The notes: generated by a model from the letters alone, not told the origin. DNA of 32,500 bases from Neocallimastix lanati (nom. inval.) (GCA_016946835.1 JACVTC010000078.1:375001-407500); one strand, 5' to 3'; shown: positions 1 through 13,373, numbered from the stretch's first letter. Numbers and translations: made by a program.

Positions 1-1000
1 ACTATAATCCTGAAAGTTCTATTACTATATTATCTAGCATTCTGAAAGTTCTACCATTAAAAAATTTTTATCATTAATAAGCTTTAAGTTTAATTTAATA
101 TATAGTGATAGAATTTCATGATGAATAATACTTAAAGCCTATTAATGATAGAACTTTATTATTAACTTAAAGCATAATGAAAAATATATTATATTTTTTC
201 TACATTTTTAAAGTAAAAATTAAAGTTTAATATTTTTTAAGAAAAATTTTTTATATGAATTAATGATTTATTTAACCAAAAAGTATTAATTTTTATATAA
301 TATAATAAGTATTTTTTTTTTTATCAGTTTAATAGTATTAAAAAAATTAAAAGAGAATGAGTATAGTTTTTATAATTTATTCAAAAAATATATAGAAATA
401 TTTATTTATTATTATATTATATTTCATATATTTCATATATACCTTAATTGAAATACTATTTATTTTAGTAAAAATTTATATATATATATTTAATAATATT
501 AATTACATATTGATAATTTTTTTCTATTTTTTCTATTATTTTATTTTATTATATTTATTATATTTATTAAAATTTTTTAAATTACGATTAATATCTTTTT
601 ATTTAATTATATTATTTTTAATATTGTTTATTTGATTACTTAATTTTATCTTAACATATTACATATATATATATATATATTTAAATACTTGCTCAATATA
701 TTTTTGAAAATTAGAAAAATAATTGAATGAATTTTTATAATATTACAAAAAATAATAATAAAAATAAAATAGACTAAAAATAAGAACATTGTGAGGTAGA
801 TTTTATTTTTATTTTTATTTTTATTTTTTTTTTTTTTTTTTTTTTTTTTTATATTAAATGAAATAATTAGCAATTTTATTTCATAAAATAACCATAATTA
901 ATTCGTTTTTATTCATTATTTTTGTTACTATTATATTATTAATTCAGTGGGTATTTTTTTTATTGTAAATTATATTTATTAAAAATTCTTTTAATTTATT
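1..1000. other. Non-coding 3' flank of the pecanex-4-like gene
   Basis: No supportable gene is visible here on either strand; all frames are broken and the composition is almost pure A+T. It holds the imperfect palindrome at 69-150, two copies of the 12-mer CTGAAAGTTCTA (10-21 and 42-53), a 27-base T run at 824-850 and several short TA runs. An apparent minus-strand reading frame across 646-873 is only poly-Lys/Asn from the A/T runs. Confidence 0.6.
69..150. repeat. Imperfect palindrome, 21-bp arms, 40-base loop
   Basis: The left arm at 69-89 (TATCATTAATAAGCTTTAAG plus T) is the reverse complement of the right arm at 130-150 with one mismatch in 21. A further partial copy of ACTTAAAGC lies just outside at about 164-172. 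The sequence could fold into a cruciform or an RNA hairpin. It may be the edge of a small foldback element, but no target-site duplication can be judged this close to the window edge. Confidence 0.6.
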
Positions 1001-1429
1001 TTATACTTCAAATTGTGTGGTACTTGTATCATATTGTGAATTATCGTACTGATTAGTTTCTTGAGTATTGTCATAAACTTTTTCAACATGATTTGAAACA
1101 CAATGCACAGTAGCAACAGTTTCAGCATTTGAATAAACTGGATAACCAAGTGGGGGATTAGCTGATTGAATAAATATATTTCGTAGTATAACCTATTATA
1201 GTTTGATATAATATTAAATTATTTTTGTTCCTTATATATGCATATTGAATATAATTTAATTTACATATTAAAGAATTACATTATTTGCTTGTATGCTGTA
1301 TCGTTCTATAATATATATTTTTTTTATTTTATTTTATTTTTTTTTTTAATTTAAAATTATAGGTATAGAATTTTTTTTGAAAAAAAAAATTAAAATAAAA
1401 GTATTTATTTAATATTATTTCTGCTTGTG

Positions 1430-1474
<45 letters not shown>

Positions 1475-3077
1475 TATACTCTTAATTTAATATTTATAAT
1501 TTTTTTAATATATATTCGTTACCATCATCATCATTTGTACAATAATATAATTCAAATATTAAATTTGCCCATGTTCCCTAAATTGATAAAAAAAAAAAGA
1601 TTAATATTGAATAATAAAAATAAAACAGTTTTTTTTAATAGTTAAATAATTATATTAATTAATTAATTTAAAAAGTCAATAAATCTAAGATATTATTTAT
1701 ATATCATACTTTTGGAATTTCTTGGTTAATTTGAGCGAAATTAATTAAATTATTAGTTCTTTTTAAGGTTTGTGAGTAGTAAGACCCATCTTCTACATAT
1801 AGTGAAAAGAAATTTGGCTTTTTTTCATCTAAATTTTTTAGCCAGCGGGGAGAATTTATCACATCAATACAATAATCTTTTTCATACATTATTAAAATAT
1901 TCTGAGTTCCAATCAAAAAATGAATAATAATTATAATAATATAAGAGTAATATTAATTGATTAATTTATATTAATAATATAAAATGTTTAATTATGTATA
2001 TATTTATATATTTTATATAAAATTTTAAACCTAAATATTACCATCATTCCATTGTAATCACTTATATTACTCATTATTGTTTCATCATATACAAATTTGA
2101 TAGATAATCTAAAGCATTCAATAATTAATTCTTTAACATCATCATATCCTTCTAAACAAAATGATGCATTGGTTACCGGGAATCTTCCAGAGAAAATTTT
2201 AAATATTGAATCTATTGATAGTACTAGTGTTTTGAATAAATTATGAATAAATTATGTGTTAAAATTAATAATTAAATTTATATTTAGTTATTTTTTTTTT
2301 CTGATTTTTAAATTTATTATATATATATATATATATTTTTTTTATTTTATGAATTTTGAATTTGAGATGAGTATATATATTTTTTTATAGATATATATAA
2401 TATATAGAATTTTATTTAAAAAATATTTATTATATTTTTTTTCAATTATTTTTACTATAATCATTAACACAAGAATAAAATGTTACTGCTACACTAATAA
2501 TATTGTTTTTAGTATCATTTTCAAAAATATTATATCTGTTAGTGACAAAGTCAAACCAGGATATAGGAAATTGTTTCCAATAAGTATTAAATAATTCTTT
2601 GTTAGCATCAATTTTGTACCAGCTAGTCAGTAAATAAATAAATAATATATATATATATATATTTTGTATTATATAATTTAATTTTTTTTTTATTTCAATA
2701 AAAATATATATTTTATTCTTTTTATTCTTCTTATTATATTTTTTATATAATCTTTTTTTTTATATTATATTATATTAAATTTTAAATTTTATAAATTAAT
2801 TTACGATTTTGGAATTTTATTGCTCATTGCTGATAATTTCCATGTTAAAACTTTAAAGAATGTAGGAAATATTAAAGACAATACCTCAGGATTATCTAAT
2901 ATTCCGATAACTTTATTTTTTGAATCTGAATAACACTTACAATGTAATGGTGTTTTGGGCTATATATCATTAGTATTATAAAAAATAATAAGTATTATTA
3001 ATATATATGAATGATAATATTGTACTATTCTATTTTATATCTATATTATTATTATAAATTATAAAAAAATAAAAGTG

Positions 3078-3120
<43 letters not shown>

Positions 3121-5381
3121 TTTTACAGTTATGGCATTGCATATTGGAAATTGCACCGCTCTTGGTGAATTATTAGTAGATTCAAATATTTCATCAATTT
3201 TTCTCGCTTCCACATTATGACATGATGTTCCCTGTTTTTCTAAACCTTTGAAAAACTTTAAATAATAATATTATTCATAAAATAAATTTTTATCAATACT
3301 AAAAATAATAATAATAATATATATATTTAAATATCATAATTATTCAATATTATTTATTTGATATAATGAGAGAAAAGAATTATTTATTATATTTACAATG
3401 ACACAGTCAGAATATGAACTTTCAACTATTTGAGCAATAAGAATCAATGATTCGAATCGACACATATACATTTCTCCAACTTTGGTTGAATATCTACCTT
3501 TTGACATTCCCTTATTAATAACTTTTTTTAAATTAATTGTAAAATCTCTATATATTAATGCTTCACTTGTTGTTGCTGTTGTATAATCAGTTTCAATATC
3601 TAATAATTATATATTAGTATAATTAAATGATAATTATAATAATATAATATTTAATATTTTTATATAATATATATATCATATATTTTTTATTTATTTGATA
3701 AATTTATCTATGTTTATATTTATTAATATTAATAAGTATCATTATATCATAGAAAAAAAAATTCAATTAAAAGAATTATACTGAATTTTGGCCATTGTCT
3801 TGATGGTCTGGGATAACCTATAACAAATATAGGAAGTCCAAATATAGGTACAATAGGTGAATTTATCATACTTGATATTAAAATTACAAATAATAATACT
3901 GGTGTATAAATAATAATAACAGTTACTGCTAAAGTTTGATATTTTACATGTTGTTTTTTATTTTTCTATATTTATAAATATTTTTTTAGTTATAAAAATT
4001 TAAGATAATAAAATTTTTAATTAAATATTTATTATTTCTATATTATATTATTATATTTAAATAATTATTATTGCAAAACAAACAAACAAATAATAATCAT
4101 AATAATAATTATTATCACAGTTATAATAATAATATATAATAAATAATAAATAATATATTATATTTCATAAATTATTTATTACCATAAAACTAGATACAGA
4201 ATAACATACAAATAGAAATTTTTCTTTTATTTGCTGAATTACTTGGAAAATATATGTAATACACATTAATATTAAAAATGGATTGGTAGTTTTCCACCAT
4301 TTTTTATCATGAAAAATAATATCTAGAATGTAGAAAACGAAAGAATGCATAAGCGTTGGAATAGGACATTGCCATAAAATTCTTAAAAATCTACAGGTTA
4401 ATATCCAGTAAACAATTCCCCATTCTTTATTAATTTCTTTATGCTTATAATCAATAATATAGATACTGATAAAAATTAATACAAAGAATGGTGTAATGAA
4501 ATATAAAAACTTATAGAAGAATGGAAATATAATTTCCATGAAATAGTTTTGAATTTGATATATGTTATTTTTATGAGGTCTATATAATGGATTTCTAAAT
4601 ATGTTGAAACAGAGTCGTTGCTGTTGAATATCTCTAACCATACATATTAAAAATAAAAGTACTGCTGTTAATATTAAAAATAAAGGTCTAATAATTGCAT
4701 GACTAATTACTGTCCATAAGATGTTGAATACGGCAGTGACAATAAAAACTAGAATTATTCGAAAGACAATAATCCAAATAGGTTGTTTGAAATAGTTTTC
4801 TACTAAATTTTTTGATATTTTGAAATATTTTATATCAATTGAAAATAAGGTAATTCCATTTAAAAATCCCAATAATAAAGCAACGCTAAATCCAATTTGA
4901 GTTTTGACGTAATCCCCAAATAAATAAGAAAAGAAAATAGAGAGTAATCCACATGAAAAATAAATAACTGCTCGAAAATCTGATGCTGCTGGTGTACCAC
5001 CTAAACCATGTACTACCAACTTTTATTTTTTTTATTTTTATTATTATTATTTTAATATATATAAATATATATATATTTCAATTATATAAATAATAAGTAT
5101 CAATAATGATATACATTAATTATATAATACATTAATACATATATATATTAAAATATATAAAATTATATTAATATTTAATTATAATCAATTATATAAAATA
5201 AAAATTGAATTAGTTAATTTTTATTGAATTTTTTTACTTGTTCTAAAATCCAGCTAATTAAAGTTCTCAATTGTGGTAATAATCCAAATAACCAAATTAA
5301 TGGTAAGATAACAAGTATTATATGAAAGACTATATTTTTTTCTGTTAAAATATCTAGGAATTCCTATATTTTGGAATAATA

Positions 5382-5445
<64 letters not shown>

Positions 5446-6706
5446 TTTAATGATATATAATTATTCTGTTATAAATTATAATATATATAATCCATACAAA
5501 TAACCATGAAGCAAAGTAAATTACAGAAACATAAAAAGTTCTTGTAAAGTTATCTATTCCAAATTTATCTTCCGCTTGAAAACTTAATAATAATAATGAT
5601 AATAAAATAATAATAATAATAATAATAATTTATAATATTATATCATTTTAATATATTACTTTTTATTATTTTTGATATAGATATATTTCTGCATATATTA
5701 AAACAATAATATTTACATGCTTGTTTCAACTGGTGCTTTACTTTAATTATTAGTTACATTTTCAAATTTTTTAATATATATTTAAATTTTTTTAAATATT
5801 AATGTAATTATTATATTTTTGATTTTGAGTTTTTTTTTTTTTTTTTTTTTTGATTAGTTTACCTGGTTAAACTCCATTGTGTAATTAATATTACTTTTAT
5901 AATAATAAAAATAATTCGTTATTGATTATTTAAAAATGTTTAAAATTATTGTGAGTAATTAGTATTATATGTACAATATAATTAATTCATTTACATTATT
6001 TATATCATGTATATTAAATACCAATCCATCCTAATATGTAAAATAACCATTTTACTACGTCATTTTTAAATCTATTATCTAAATTATCTATTGATAAAAA
6101 TACACATGTATAAGATAATAAAATTCCTGAAAGAACTGCATTAATAATATTTGCAAAAATGTTCTTCTCCGGAAATATTATATGAAATTGCTGAGTTATT
6201 GTTAATTTTTCTTTTCCAAGTATTGAATCCTCTTCATCAAAAATAATATCCTCTTTTTTACTTTTTTTCTTATGAATTAAATATCCTATTACAGAAAAAA
6301 TGAATAATATTATACCCCAAATACCTAATTTTTTTTTTATTCATTTTTATTTTTATTTATCATTGATTGATTTAGGAAAGTTATTAATTATATGAATAAT
6401 TATATATAGATTTTTATTATTTAAAAATTAATAAATATATATATAATTGATTTTATTAAATAAAATTTATTACTTACATCCAGCTACAATAATAGGAATA
6501 TTATATATTTTTGGTATGCTATTTTTTTTGTTTTTCCATAATATTGTTATAATTGATATTACCCATGGCATAATTAAGAATACAAATAAAATAAAATATA
6601 ATAATACATTTTTAACATATCCGGATATTTCTAATCCACTTAGAGAAGCAAACAATCGTTTAATAAATATTTTTCGTTTGTATGAATTTATTATAGGCGC
6701 AGTCAT
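1001..6706 (-). CDS. PCNX4: Pecanex-like protein 4 (PCNX4 family), multi-pass membrane protein
   Basis: Complete 17-exon gene, about 1039 aa. Exons: 6706-6478, 6324-6022, 5893-5863, 5740-5717, 5582-5498, 5363-5238, 5019-4183, 3965-3782, 3599-3397, 3255-3127, 2959-2805, 2622-2456, 2223-2042, 1901-1710, 1577-1523, 1305-1280, 1192-1001. Every junction is GT..AG and the phase closes throughout; stop TAA. Family hallmarks recalled from animal PCNX4 are the N-terminal NSYKRKIFIKRLF region, the hydrophobic block PIVPIFGLPIFVIGYPRP (about 582-599), the GLEKQGTSCH..EARKIDEIFE block (about 678-698), TWANLIFELYY (951 on) and NPPLGYPVYS near the C-terminus (988-997). Residues 1-605 carry many hydrophobic segments, so it is a polytopic, probably ER or endomembrane, protein; its biochemical role is not established. 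Compared with the animal protein, the long variable region between the YSDS.N block and the later W..FPISWFDF block is missing, which accounts for most of the shorter length. The start is the ATG at 6706, which matches the family N-terminus. Acceptor choice at 2223 is the least certain junction. Confidence 0.9.
1431..1470. repeat. (TA)20 microsatellite in a PCNX4 intron
   Basis: About 40 bases of uninterrupted TA, inside the intron between the 1577-1523 exon and the 26-nt microexon 1305-1280. Confidence 0.9.
3079..3115. repeat. 37-base T run in a PCNX4 intron
   Basis: The run reads as poly-A on the coding strand and lies in the intron between exons 3255-3127 and 2959-2805, immediately downstream of the donor. 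Length may be affected by sequencing error. Confidence 0.85.
5398..5444. repeat. 47-base T run next to a TA run, PCNX4 intron
   Basis: One of the longest homopolymers in the window. It reads as poly-A on the coding strand, inside the intron between exons 5582-5498 and 5363-5238. Confidence 0.85.
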
Positions 6707-6920
6707 TGTTACCTTAAACTATCTTTAAAAATAATTTTAATTTTATTAAAAAAAATTTATTTTTATATATAAAAAAATGAATATTGAAAAAAAAAAAAAA
6801 AAAAATTTTTTTTATAATATAATAATTTAGATTTATATTTTATTATTATTATTATTATTTTTTTTTTAAAGTTAAATTGTAATAATTTTAATTACTAAAA
6901 AATTAACTATTTTCCATCCT

Positions 6921-6951
<31 letters not shown>

Positions 6952-7368
6952 AAATCAAAATCAAAATCAAAATTATAATTTATATAATAAACTCCGTCAT
7001 GTATTACTATATTTTTTTTCTCAGAGTTTTCTAAAAGTTTTATTAATGTTCTTTTATTATCAAAATTTAGAAGAATTTGTTATTTATTTATTGTATTTAT
7101 ATATATTTTAGAAATAAAATAAAATTTATTTATGAAAAAGAATTGTATATTTTTATTTTTTTTTAAAATTATTGCAAATATTCATAGATGTAGTAATCAT
7201 AATTATTATTATAATTATAATTAAAAAAAATAATTGCATTTTCGATATTTTATTATTATTTATATTGTGAATTAAATAAAAATTAAAATAAAATAAAAAT
7301 GGTAAATAATAAATTAAAGATGGTAAAAATAGAATAGAAAGATTACAATAATATGACATTTAATATAT

Positions 7369-7430
<62 letters not shown>

Positions 7431-7723
7431 TTTTTTAATAATATATTTATGAAGAAAATAAAAAAATTATAATAATAATAACATTAAAAATCAAGAAAAA
7501 AAATTTTTTTTTTATAATAATAATAATAATAAATAAAGAATATGAAAGAATATGTTTATAAAGAAAAAGAAAACAACAAATTATATATTGATTATAATGA
7601 AAAAAATAATTTGAAGGATTTAAATTTTCTAAATATATGATTAAATTTTTTTTAAATTTATAGATACTTATTGTATTTATAAATGATAAAAATAAAAAAA
7701 TTTGAAATTTACTACATCATAAT
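6707..7723. other. Spacer between the CCDC81-like stop and the PCNX4 start
   Basis: It must contain the PCNX4 promoter and the CCDC81-like 3' end. No coding exon is recognised. It holds A and T runs (6788-6806, 6921-6948), four to five tandem copies of AAAATC at about 6947-6972, and a T run at about 7401-7428. A plus-strand 32-codon ORF at 7542-7640 (MKEYVYKEKENNK at its start, stop TGA) has no recognisable relatives and is probably chance. Confidence 0.5.
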
Positions 7724-8316
7724 TCAGATAATTCTTTTATCGTAATCACTCTTTTTAATTTGTTCATTCCAGTAAGATTCTAATTCCTTCCTTATTTCCG
7801 TTCTTTCTCTCTTTTCATTATTATAATCTCTTTTATATCTATTTTTATTAAAAAAAAGAAAATTTAAACAAAAAAAATTTTTTATTTATAATGTATATAT
7901 AATTTATTAGTAATAATTTTGTGAAATTCTGTTAAATCTATAATTATTATTATCATTAAATATATTATAAAATAAATTATCATACAATAATTGGCAGAAT
8001 TTTAAGCGATCAATATCATCTTGTAGTTCCTTTTGTTGACGTTTATTATTAACCATAATTTTATTTCTTTCTAGTAATTTTTGGTCATGATAAAGATCTA
8101 TTGCTTTCTGTTTTTGTAAATCAAATAATGGTTGTTCATCACGTGCAAATAAATTTTCACTACATTTTTTGAACATATAATTATCGAACTTCTCTTTTTC
8201 TAATTTTTCAAGTCTATTCTTCTCTATTTGGAATAATAAAGAATCTCTTTGTTGTTGTTGAACATTTAATTTATGAAGATGTTTTTCAGCTTGATCTTTC
8301 GAAAATCTTAAAATAA

Positions 8317-8348
<32 letters not shown>

Positions 8349-11098
8349 AAAGATATAAATAAATAAAAAATGATATTCATTAATAAATATTGAATTCATT
8401 AAATATTTTAATAAAATAAAAATTTTATAATATAAAATTATTAAGATTAATATAATTTAAATATTGAAAAATGTATAAATTCTATTTTATCTAATTTTTA
8501 TTTTTGGAGAAATCTACTCATATAAGAATTGTTTGTTATATAATCTATTTTCTAATTCTTGTGCTATTTTAAGTTTCTTTCTTTCTTCTTCTTTGTTCAT
8601 TATCTATATTTATTATATTTGTAAAAAAAAAAATTTTTTTTATTAAATTTTATTTATTATATTTTAGTAAATTACAATGTTTTAATAAAGACATATATTT
8701 ATTGATTAATATATTAAATATTACTTGTTCTTTAAGTTCATTTGTATACTTTTGATTTTCTAATATAGGATTTTTAACTTGTGGTCTATTTGCAAATACA
8801 CTTCCCTATAAATTTTAATTTATGTAATTTTTTAAATAAAAATTATAAATAAATAAATTTAATATTTTATTTAATAATATATATATTAATTAATAAAGTA
8901 ATATAGTAATTAGTATTTAATATATTCTTATTATTAATTACGCATGTTCTATCGGGACTTTTCACTCGTTTCTATTTAATTATATAAATTGTAATTTAAC
9001 ATAAAAAAATTTTTTTTATTATCAAATATTAAAAATATTTATATATTACTTTTTGTTCACCAATTTGCTTATTAAATTCTGCAATTTCTTTTGCTTGTTT
9101 ATATCTTACAAAGTCAATTTCCTTAAAAATTAATAATATATATAATTATAATTTATATAGTAAGTCCATTATTTTAGTTTCTTTATTTTTTTATATATCA
9201 TTGTTTCTATTTTTTAAAATAATATAATTATTAAAAAACAAAATATATAAAAATATAAATATATAAATACTTTTTGATATTTTTCTTCCTCTTCTTTTTC
9301 TTTTTCTGCTTTCCTCATTAAATATAAATCTAATTCTTTTTCCATTTTTTCATCATTTTTCTTTGTATATATTTCTACAGATTTATTCTGTCTACATATT
9401 GGACATGAATTAAATGATTTCCATATACGATTACCACAGTATGGATGTGTATGAGGAGCTGTTGGTTTTATTTCATCATATACTTTTTTTATTATTTCAT
9501 CCTCTTTTTTTACTTCAGGATCGAATCTATTTTTCTTAAGATTTGGGAATATATTGTTTTGGTTATTTATTTTTTTTAAATTATTTTTTATTAAGAAGTA
9601 TGGATGAGTTTGCTTTATAAGGGGTTTGAAAACATTATCTGTTCCATGAAATGGTATGGGTCCTTTTAAATAATTATTTTGTTGAACTATTTATGTAATA
9701 TTTAATATAATATATAATAAATATGAAAAATGAGATTATATATTTTATATATAATAAGAATGTAAATTTTTAAAATGATTATTAATTTTTTATATTGTTA
9801 TTTTTATTTAATAGATATTTTATTAAAAATAATAATTAAGTAATTGAAATATTAAATCAGTAACTAATTAATACCCTTATAACCATTGAAATTCTTAAAT
9901 AAATCAGTGATGGCTTTGTTTTTCTCGTTTTCAGTCAATTTATAAAAATCTTTTCTATTTAATAAATCAAAAGGTAAAAATTCCTCCTCTTCTTGTTTTA
10001 ACATTTCAGTTAAATTTTCAATAGTTTTATCAAGCTCCTTAATATTACTTGATTTTTCTTGAATAGATTTAGTATTACTTCGATTTTCATTATTTTTGTT
10101 ATTATCATTATAATTATTTTGACTTAAATTTTCATTCGTATTTGTATTTATTCTTTCGATAGCAATTTCATTTTCTGTTTCATTTTCAGTATTATTTTTA
10201 TTTTTTTTTTCTTTTTTTTCGTCACAATTAATTTCATTTATATCTTCAATAGATTCACTATTACATTTGTATATGATAAAATATTAATGTTTACAATATT
10301 TACAATATAATTATTAATCATATATCCACTATTTTTTTTATAATACAATATAAATATTGTTATTATAATATATAATTATTAAAAAAATCAGATAATTACT
10401 TTAAATCAATTAATGCATCTTTTAGTTCATTTAGTATGGACACTGAAAATCTTTTATAGATAAATTTAAGAATAAAAATTTTAAATATATATATTAAAAA
10501 TTTTAAATATATATATTATAACATAATAAAAAAAAAATAATAAAATATTTATATATATGTAAAAATTGATTACAAACTAGAATATATATCAAATTATTTT
10601 ATTTTTTTTAAAAAAATATGAAAAATATTTATATCAATTACTTCATTTTTATATATTCAGGGGAAATCTTTAAACGTCCTATCTTTCCAAGAATTAAAGA
10701 TAATTCTAGTTTTTTATTAACTGCATGAAGAATAAAAAGTTGTAAATCTCTTAAACCCATTTCAAAATCTTCTCGGTTAATTTTACACATTTGAGACAGT
10801 ATTGTAAAATTTAATTTTGTTCTATTCCGACATTTAAATTCTAAAAGGGTTTTGTAATTTTTATATCCAGGATGTCTCGAAAATGTTTTAGGAGAAGGAA
10901 AAAATTGTGGTATTAAGATTTTCTGCCGATCATTCCATGATTGTATTGTATAAAATATACCTAATCCAGGTACTTCTGGAGACTTTTTTAATTTTCAATG
11001 TAAATTTTATAATTAGTGAAATATTATATATAAGTAATATATATATATATATTAATAATCGTTGAACTTTATTATATGTTATAACTATATCAAAAAAA

Positions 11099-11155
<57 letters not shown>

Positions 11156-11421
11156 TATAAAATTAATTAATTATTAATAATTCTAACACAATACTTTTTC
11201 GATTAATAATTGGTCTTTTATATATGCTGCTAATGTATTCCATATTGTTTGATATTCTATATTAATATTGAAAAATATATATTACAATTTAGTTATACAT
11301 AATATTTTTATATAGTTAATTTCAGTAAATATGAACCTTTTTTTGTTAAATTTGTAAATTTTCTTAATTTCGGGAAAAAAGAAAAGAGATTGGTTACATC
11401 CGTAATAACATTATTTTCCAT
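7724..11421 (-). CDS. CCDC81: CCDC81-like protein: HU/IHF-fold domains, Cys/His cluster, coiled coil
   Basis: 12-exon gene, about 680 aa. Exons: 11421-11337, 11256-11195, 10982-10642, 10450-10400, 10257-9875, 9686-9271, 9121-9050, 8971-8942, 8805-8725, 8603-8518, 8306-7986, 7838-7724; phase closes at every junction. The N-terminal 165 residues fit the paired eukaryotic HU domains of CCDC81: YQTIWNTLAAYIKDQLL, then EVPGLGIF (52-59, the family PGxGxF turn), then LSLILGKIGRLKI (143-155). A low-complexity Asn/Glu stretch follows. Next comes a candidate zinc-binding cluster, H386, H388, C391, C402 and C405 (HTHPYCG...CPIC), and then a Lys/Glu/Gln-rich coiled coil ending near LESYWNEQIKK. In animals CCDC81 is a centrosome or cilium-associated protein, so a basal-body role in zoospores is inferred. 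It is the only complete gene here that ends in TGA. The family call rests on domain order and recalled motifs, not on a search. The length is close to the human protein. Confidence 0.8.
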
Positions 11422-12490
11422 TTTAATGAATGAACAATCTTATTGAGAAAATGCAAAATACTTATTATTATTATTTTTTTCTTATATTTACTTCTTTTTT
11501 ATTTTTATATATTTATATATTAATTCGATTAAAAATTTTTTTTCTTTTAAATTAAATTCTTTAAACAAGAAATAATGTAGGAGATTTTAAAGATTAGAAA
11601 TATTATCTTTTTTTAATAATATTATTTTTTATTTTCATTCATTCATTCCTATTATTACTTCCTTTTCTCTTATAGAATTCTTGTTAACAAAAAAAATAAA
11701 CAGAAACAAATGCTATTTAAATTTATATGAATATATATATATATGAATATATATTAGAAAGAAGGGAATCAAATGAAAAATAAAATAAAAAAAAAATATA
11801 AAATGTGAATATGTAAAAAAAAATTTTCGAGAAACTTTAATAGTATAGTTATATTTATATATATATATATATATATATTTCCTTTATATATATATAAGTT
11901 ATAATTATTAAAAAAATACATATAAAGAAATCTTATAAATATTACATAATTAATTATTATATGTCTTTTTATTAAACTAAAATAAATTTTAATTATATTA
12001 AATTATTTTTATATATATAATGGTTAACTTTAATAAATTTCCTTTGATTCAAGAAATGGTATTATGGATTAATATTTAAATAATATATGATTATTTTATT
12101 TTCAATAATGCAAGATTTTTTATTTAATTATTATATTATTTATTATCATTTTTAAAATTTTTTTTTATATTTTTTATATTTAAATTCATATATATAAATA
12201 TATTTTTTTTATAAATTAAAATTTGTTCTTTTAATCGTATTTAAAATATTTTTTTAGAATTATATATATTCATATAAAAAATCTTATAGGAAAATTTTTG
12301 TATTAAAAAAAAAAAATTTTCCTAAATATTAAAGTTAATTATATATGTATTAATTCTTTACTACATAATTTTAATAATTATTTCTCTAATGATATTAAAC
12401 TTTTTATATATTTAATATCTATAAAATATTTTTCAATAATGAAGTATAATAAAAAGGATAATATTTTATACATTTTTCATATAGAATAGT

Positions 12491-12525
<35 letters not shown>

Positions 12526-13373
12526 TATTATTATTAAAATGATAAATTTTTAAATTAAAAACTATAATTTAATTAATATTATTATTTAAATTAGTTATTA
12601 TATTTTATATTTAGCTTAACAATATTGTTTGTAGAAAAAAGGTTTAATATTCATATAATTAAATATTAATTATATAAAATATATAGAAATCATTTTATAA
12701 ATAAAAAAGAGTTTTAGTTATAATTGTTAAATAATAAAAAATAAAATTATATACATATATTTTATATATACATCAAGTTTTATTTATATTTTATTTTTAT
12801 TAATTAATTATATTTTATTAATTGAAATAGGATCAAAATTTTGCATTTATGATTGGTTAAAATTTAATTTGGTTGCTTGATTAAAATTTTAATATTTAAA
12901 AACTATATCATCATATAATTATCTTAGCTATTTTTCAACAATTTTAAACAAGTGCCAATTAATTTTTATAATTTTAAAATATAAAAAAGGAAATTATATA
13001 TAACTACAATAATTATATAAAACATTTTTTATTAGAAGTTGAAGTTTCGACAAACAATTTAAAAGCGAAATATTTCATTTTTAATAAAAACATAACAAAA
13101 AATAAAAATTGATATTTAAAATTGTAATAAATATTTCAAACATATATATAAATTGGTAATTAATACTTATTAATTTTATATTTATAATTAAAAATTATTA
13201 ATTATTTATTTATATTTATATAAATATTTATTCCAATTATTTATGTATATATATATTAATATTTATATATATATATTAATATGTATATATATATATGTAT
13301 CTATATAAACTTAGTTTTAATTTAATTCAAAATTAATAATGTTATCAAATAAAAAAAACTAAATTGATATAAA
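11422..13373. other. Divergent intergenic region, CCDC81-like and PTPA relic
   Basis: About 1.95 kb between two divergently oriented starts. No supportable gene. It includes a 32-base T run at 12492-12523, many TA runs, and a slightly less A/T-only patch at about 12830-12960 with an inverted CCAAT motif (ATTGG, about 12852) upstream of the PTPA-like exon. A short ATG frame at 12020-12058 (MVNFNKFPLIQEM followed by GT) has no continuation that I could find. Confidence 0.5.
12492..12523. repeat. 32-base T run
   Basis: Homopolymer followed directly by a short (TTA)n run in the intergenic region upstream of the PTPA relic. Confidence 0.85.

Noticed and set aside
6447-6728. 93-codon plus-strand frame
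   Set aside because: It is antisense to PCNX4 exon 1, which has family motifs and an in-phase structure.
7542-7640. 32-codon plus-strand ORF
   Set aside because: Lys/Asn/Tyr-rich, no relatives recognised, and located in the 3' flank of an opposing gene.
12020-12058. Possible first exon MVNFNKFPLIQEM followed by GT
   Set aside because: Only 13 codons, no acceptor or continuing exon found, no recognised family.
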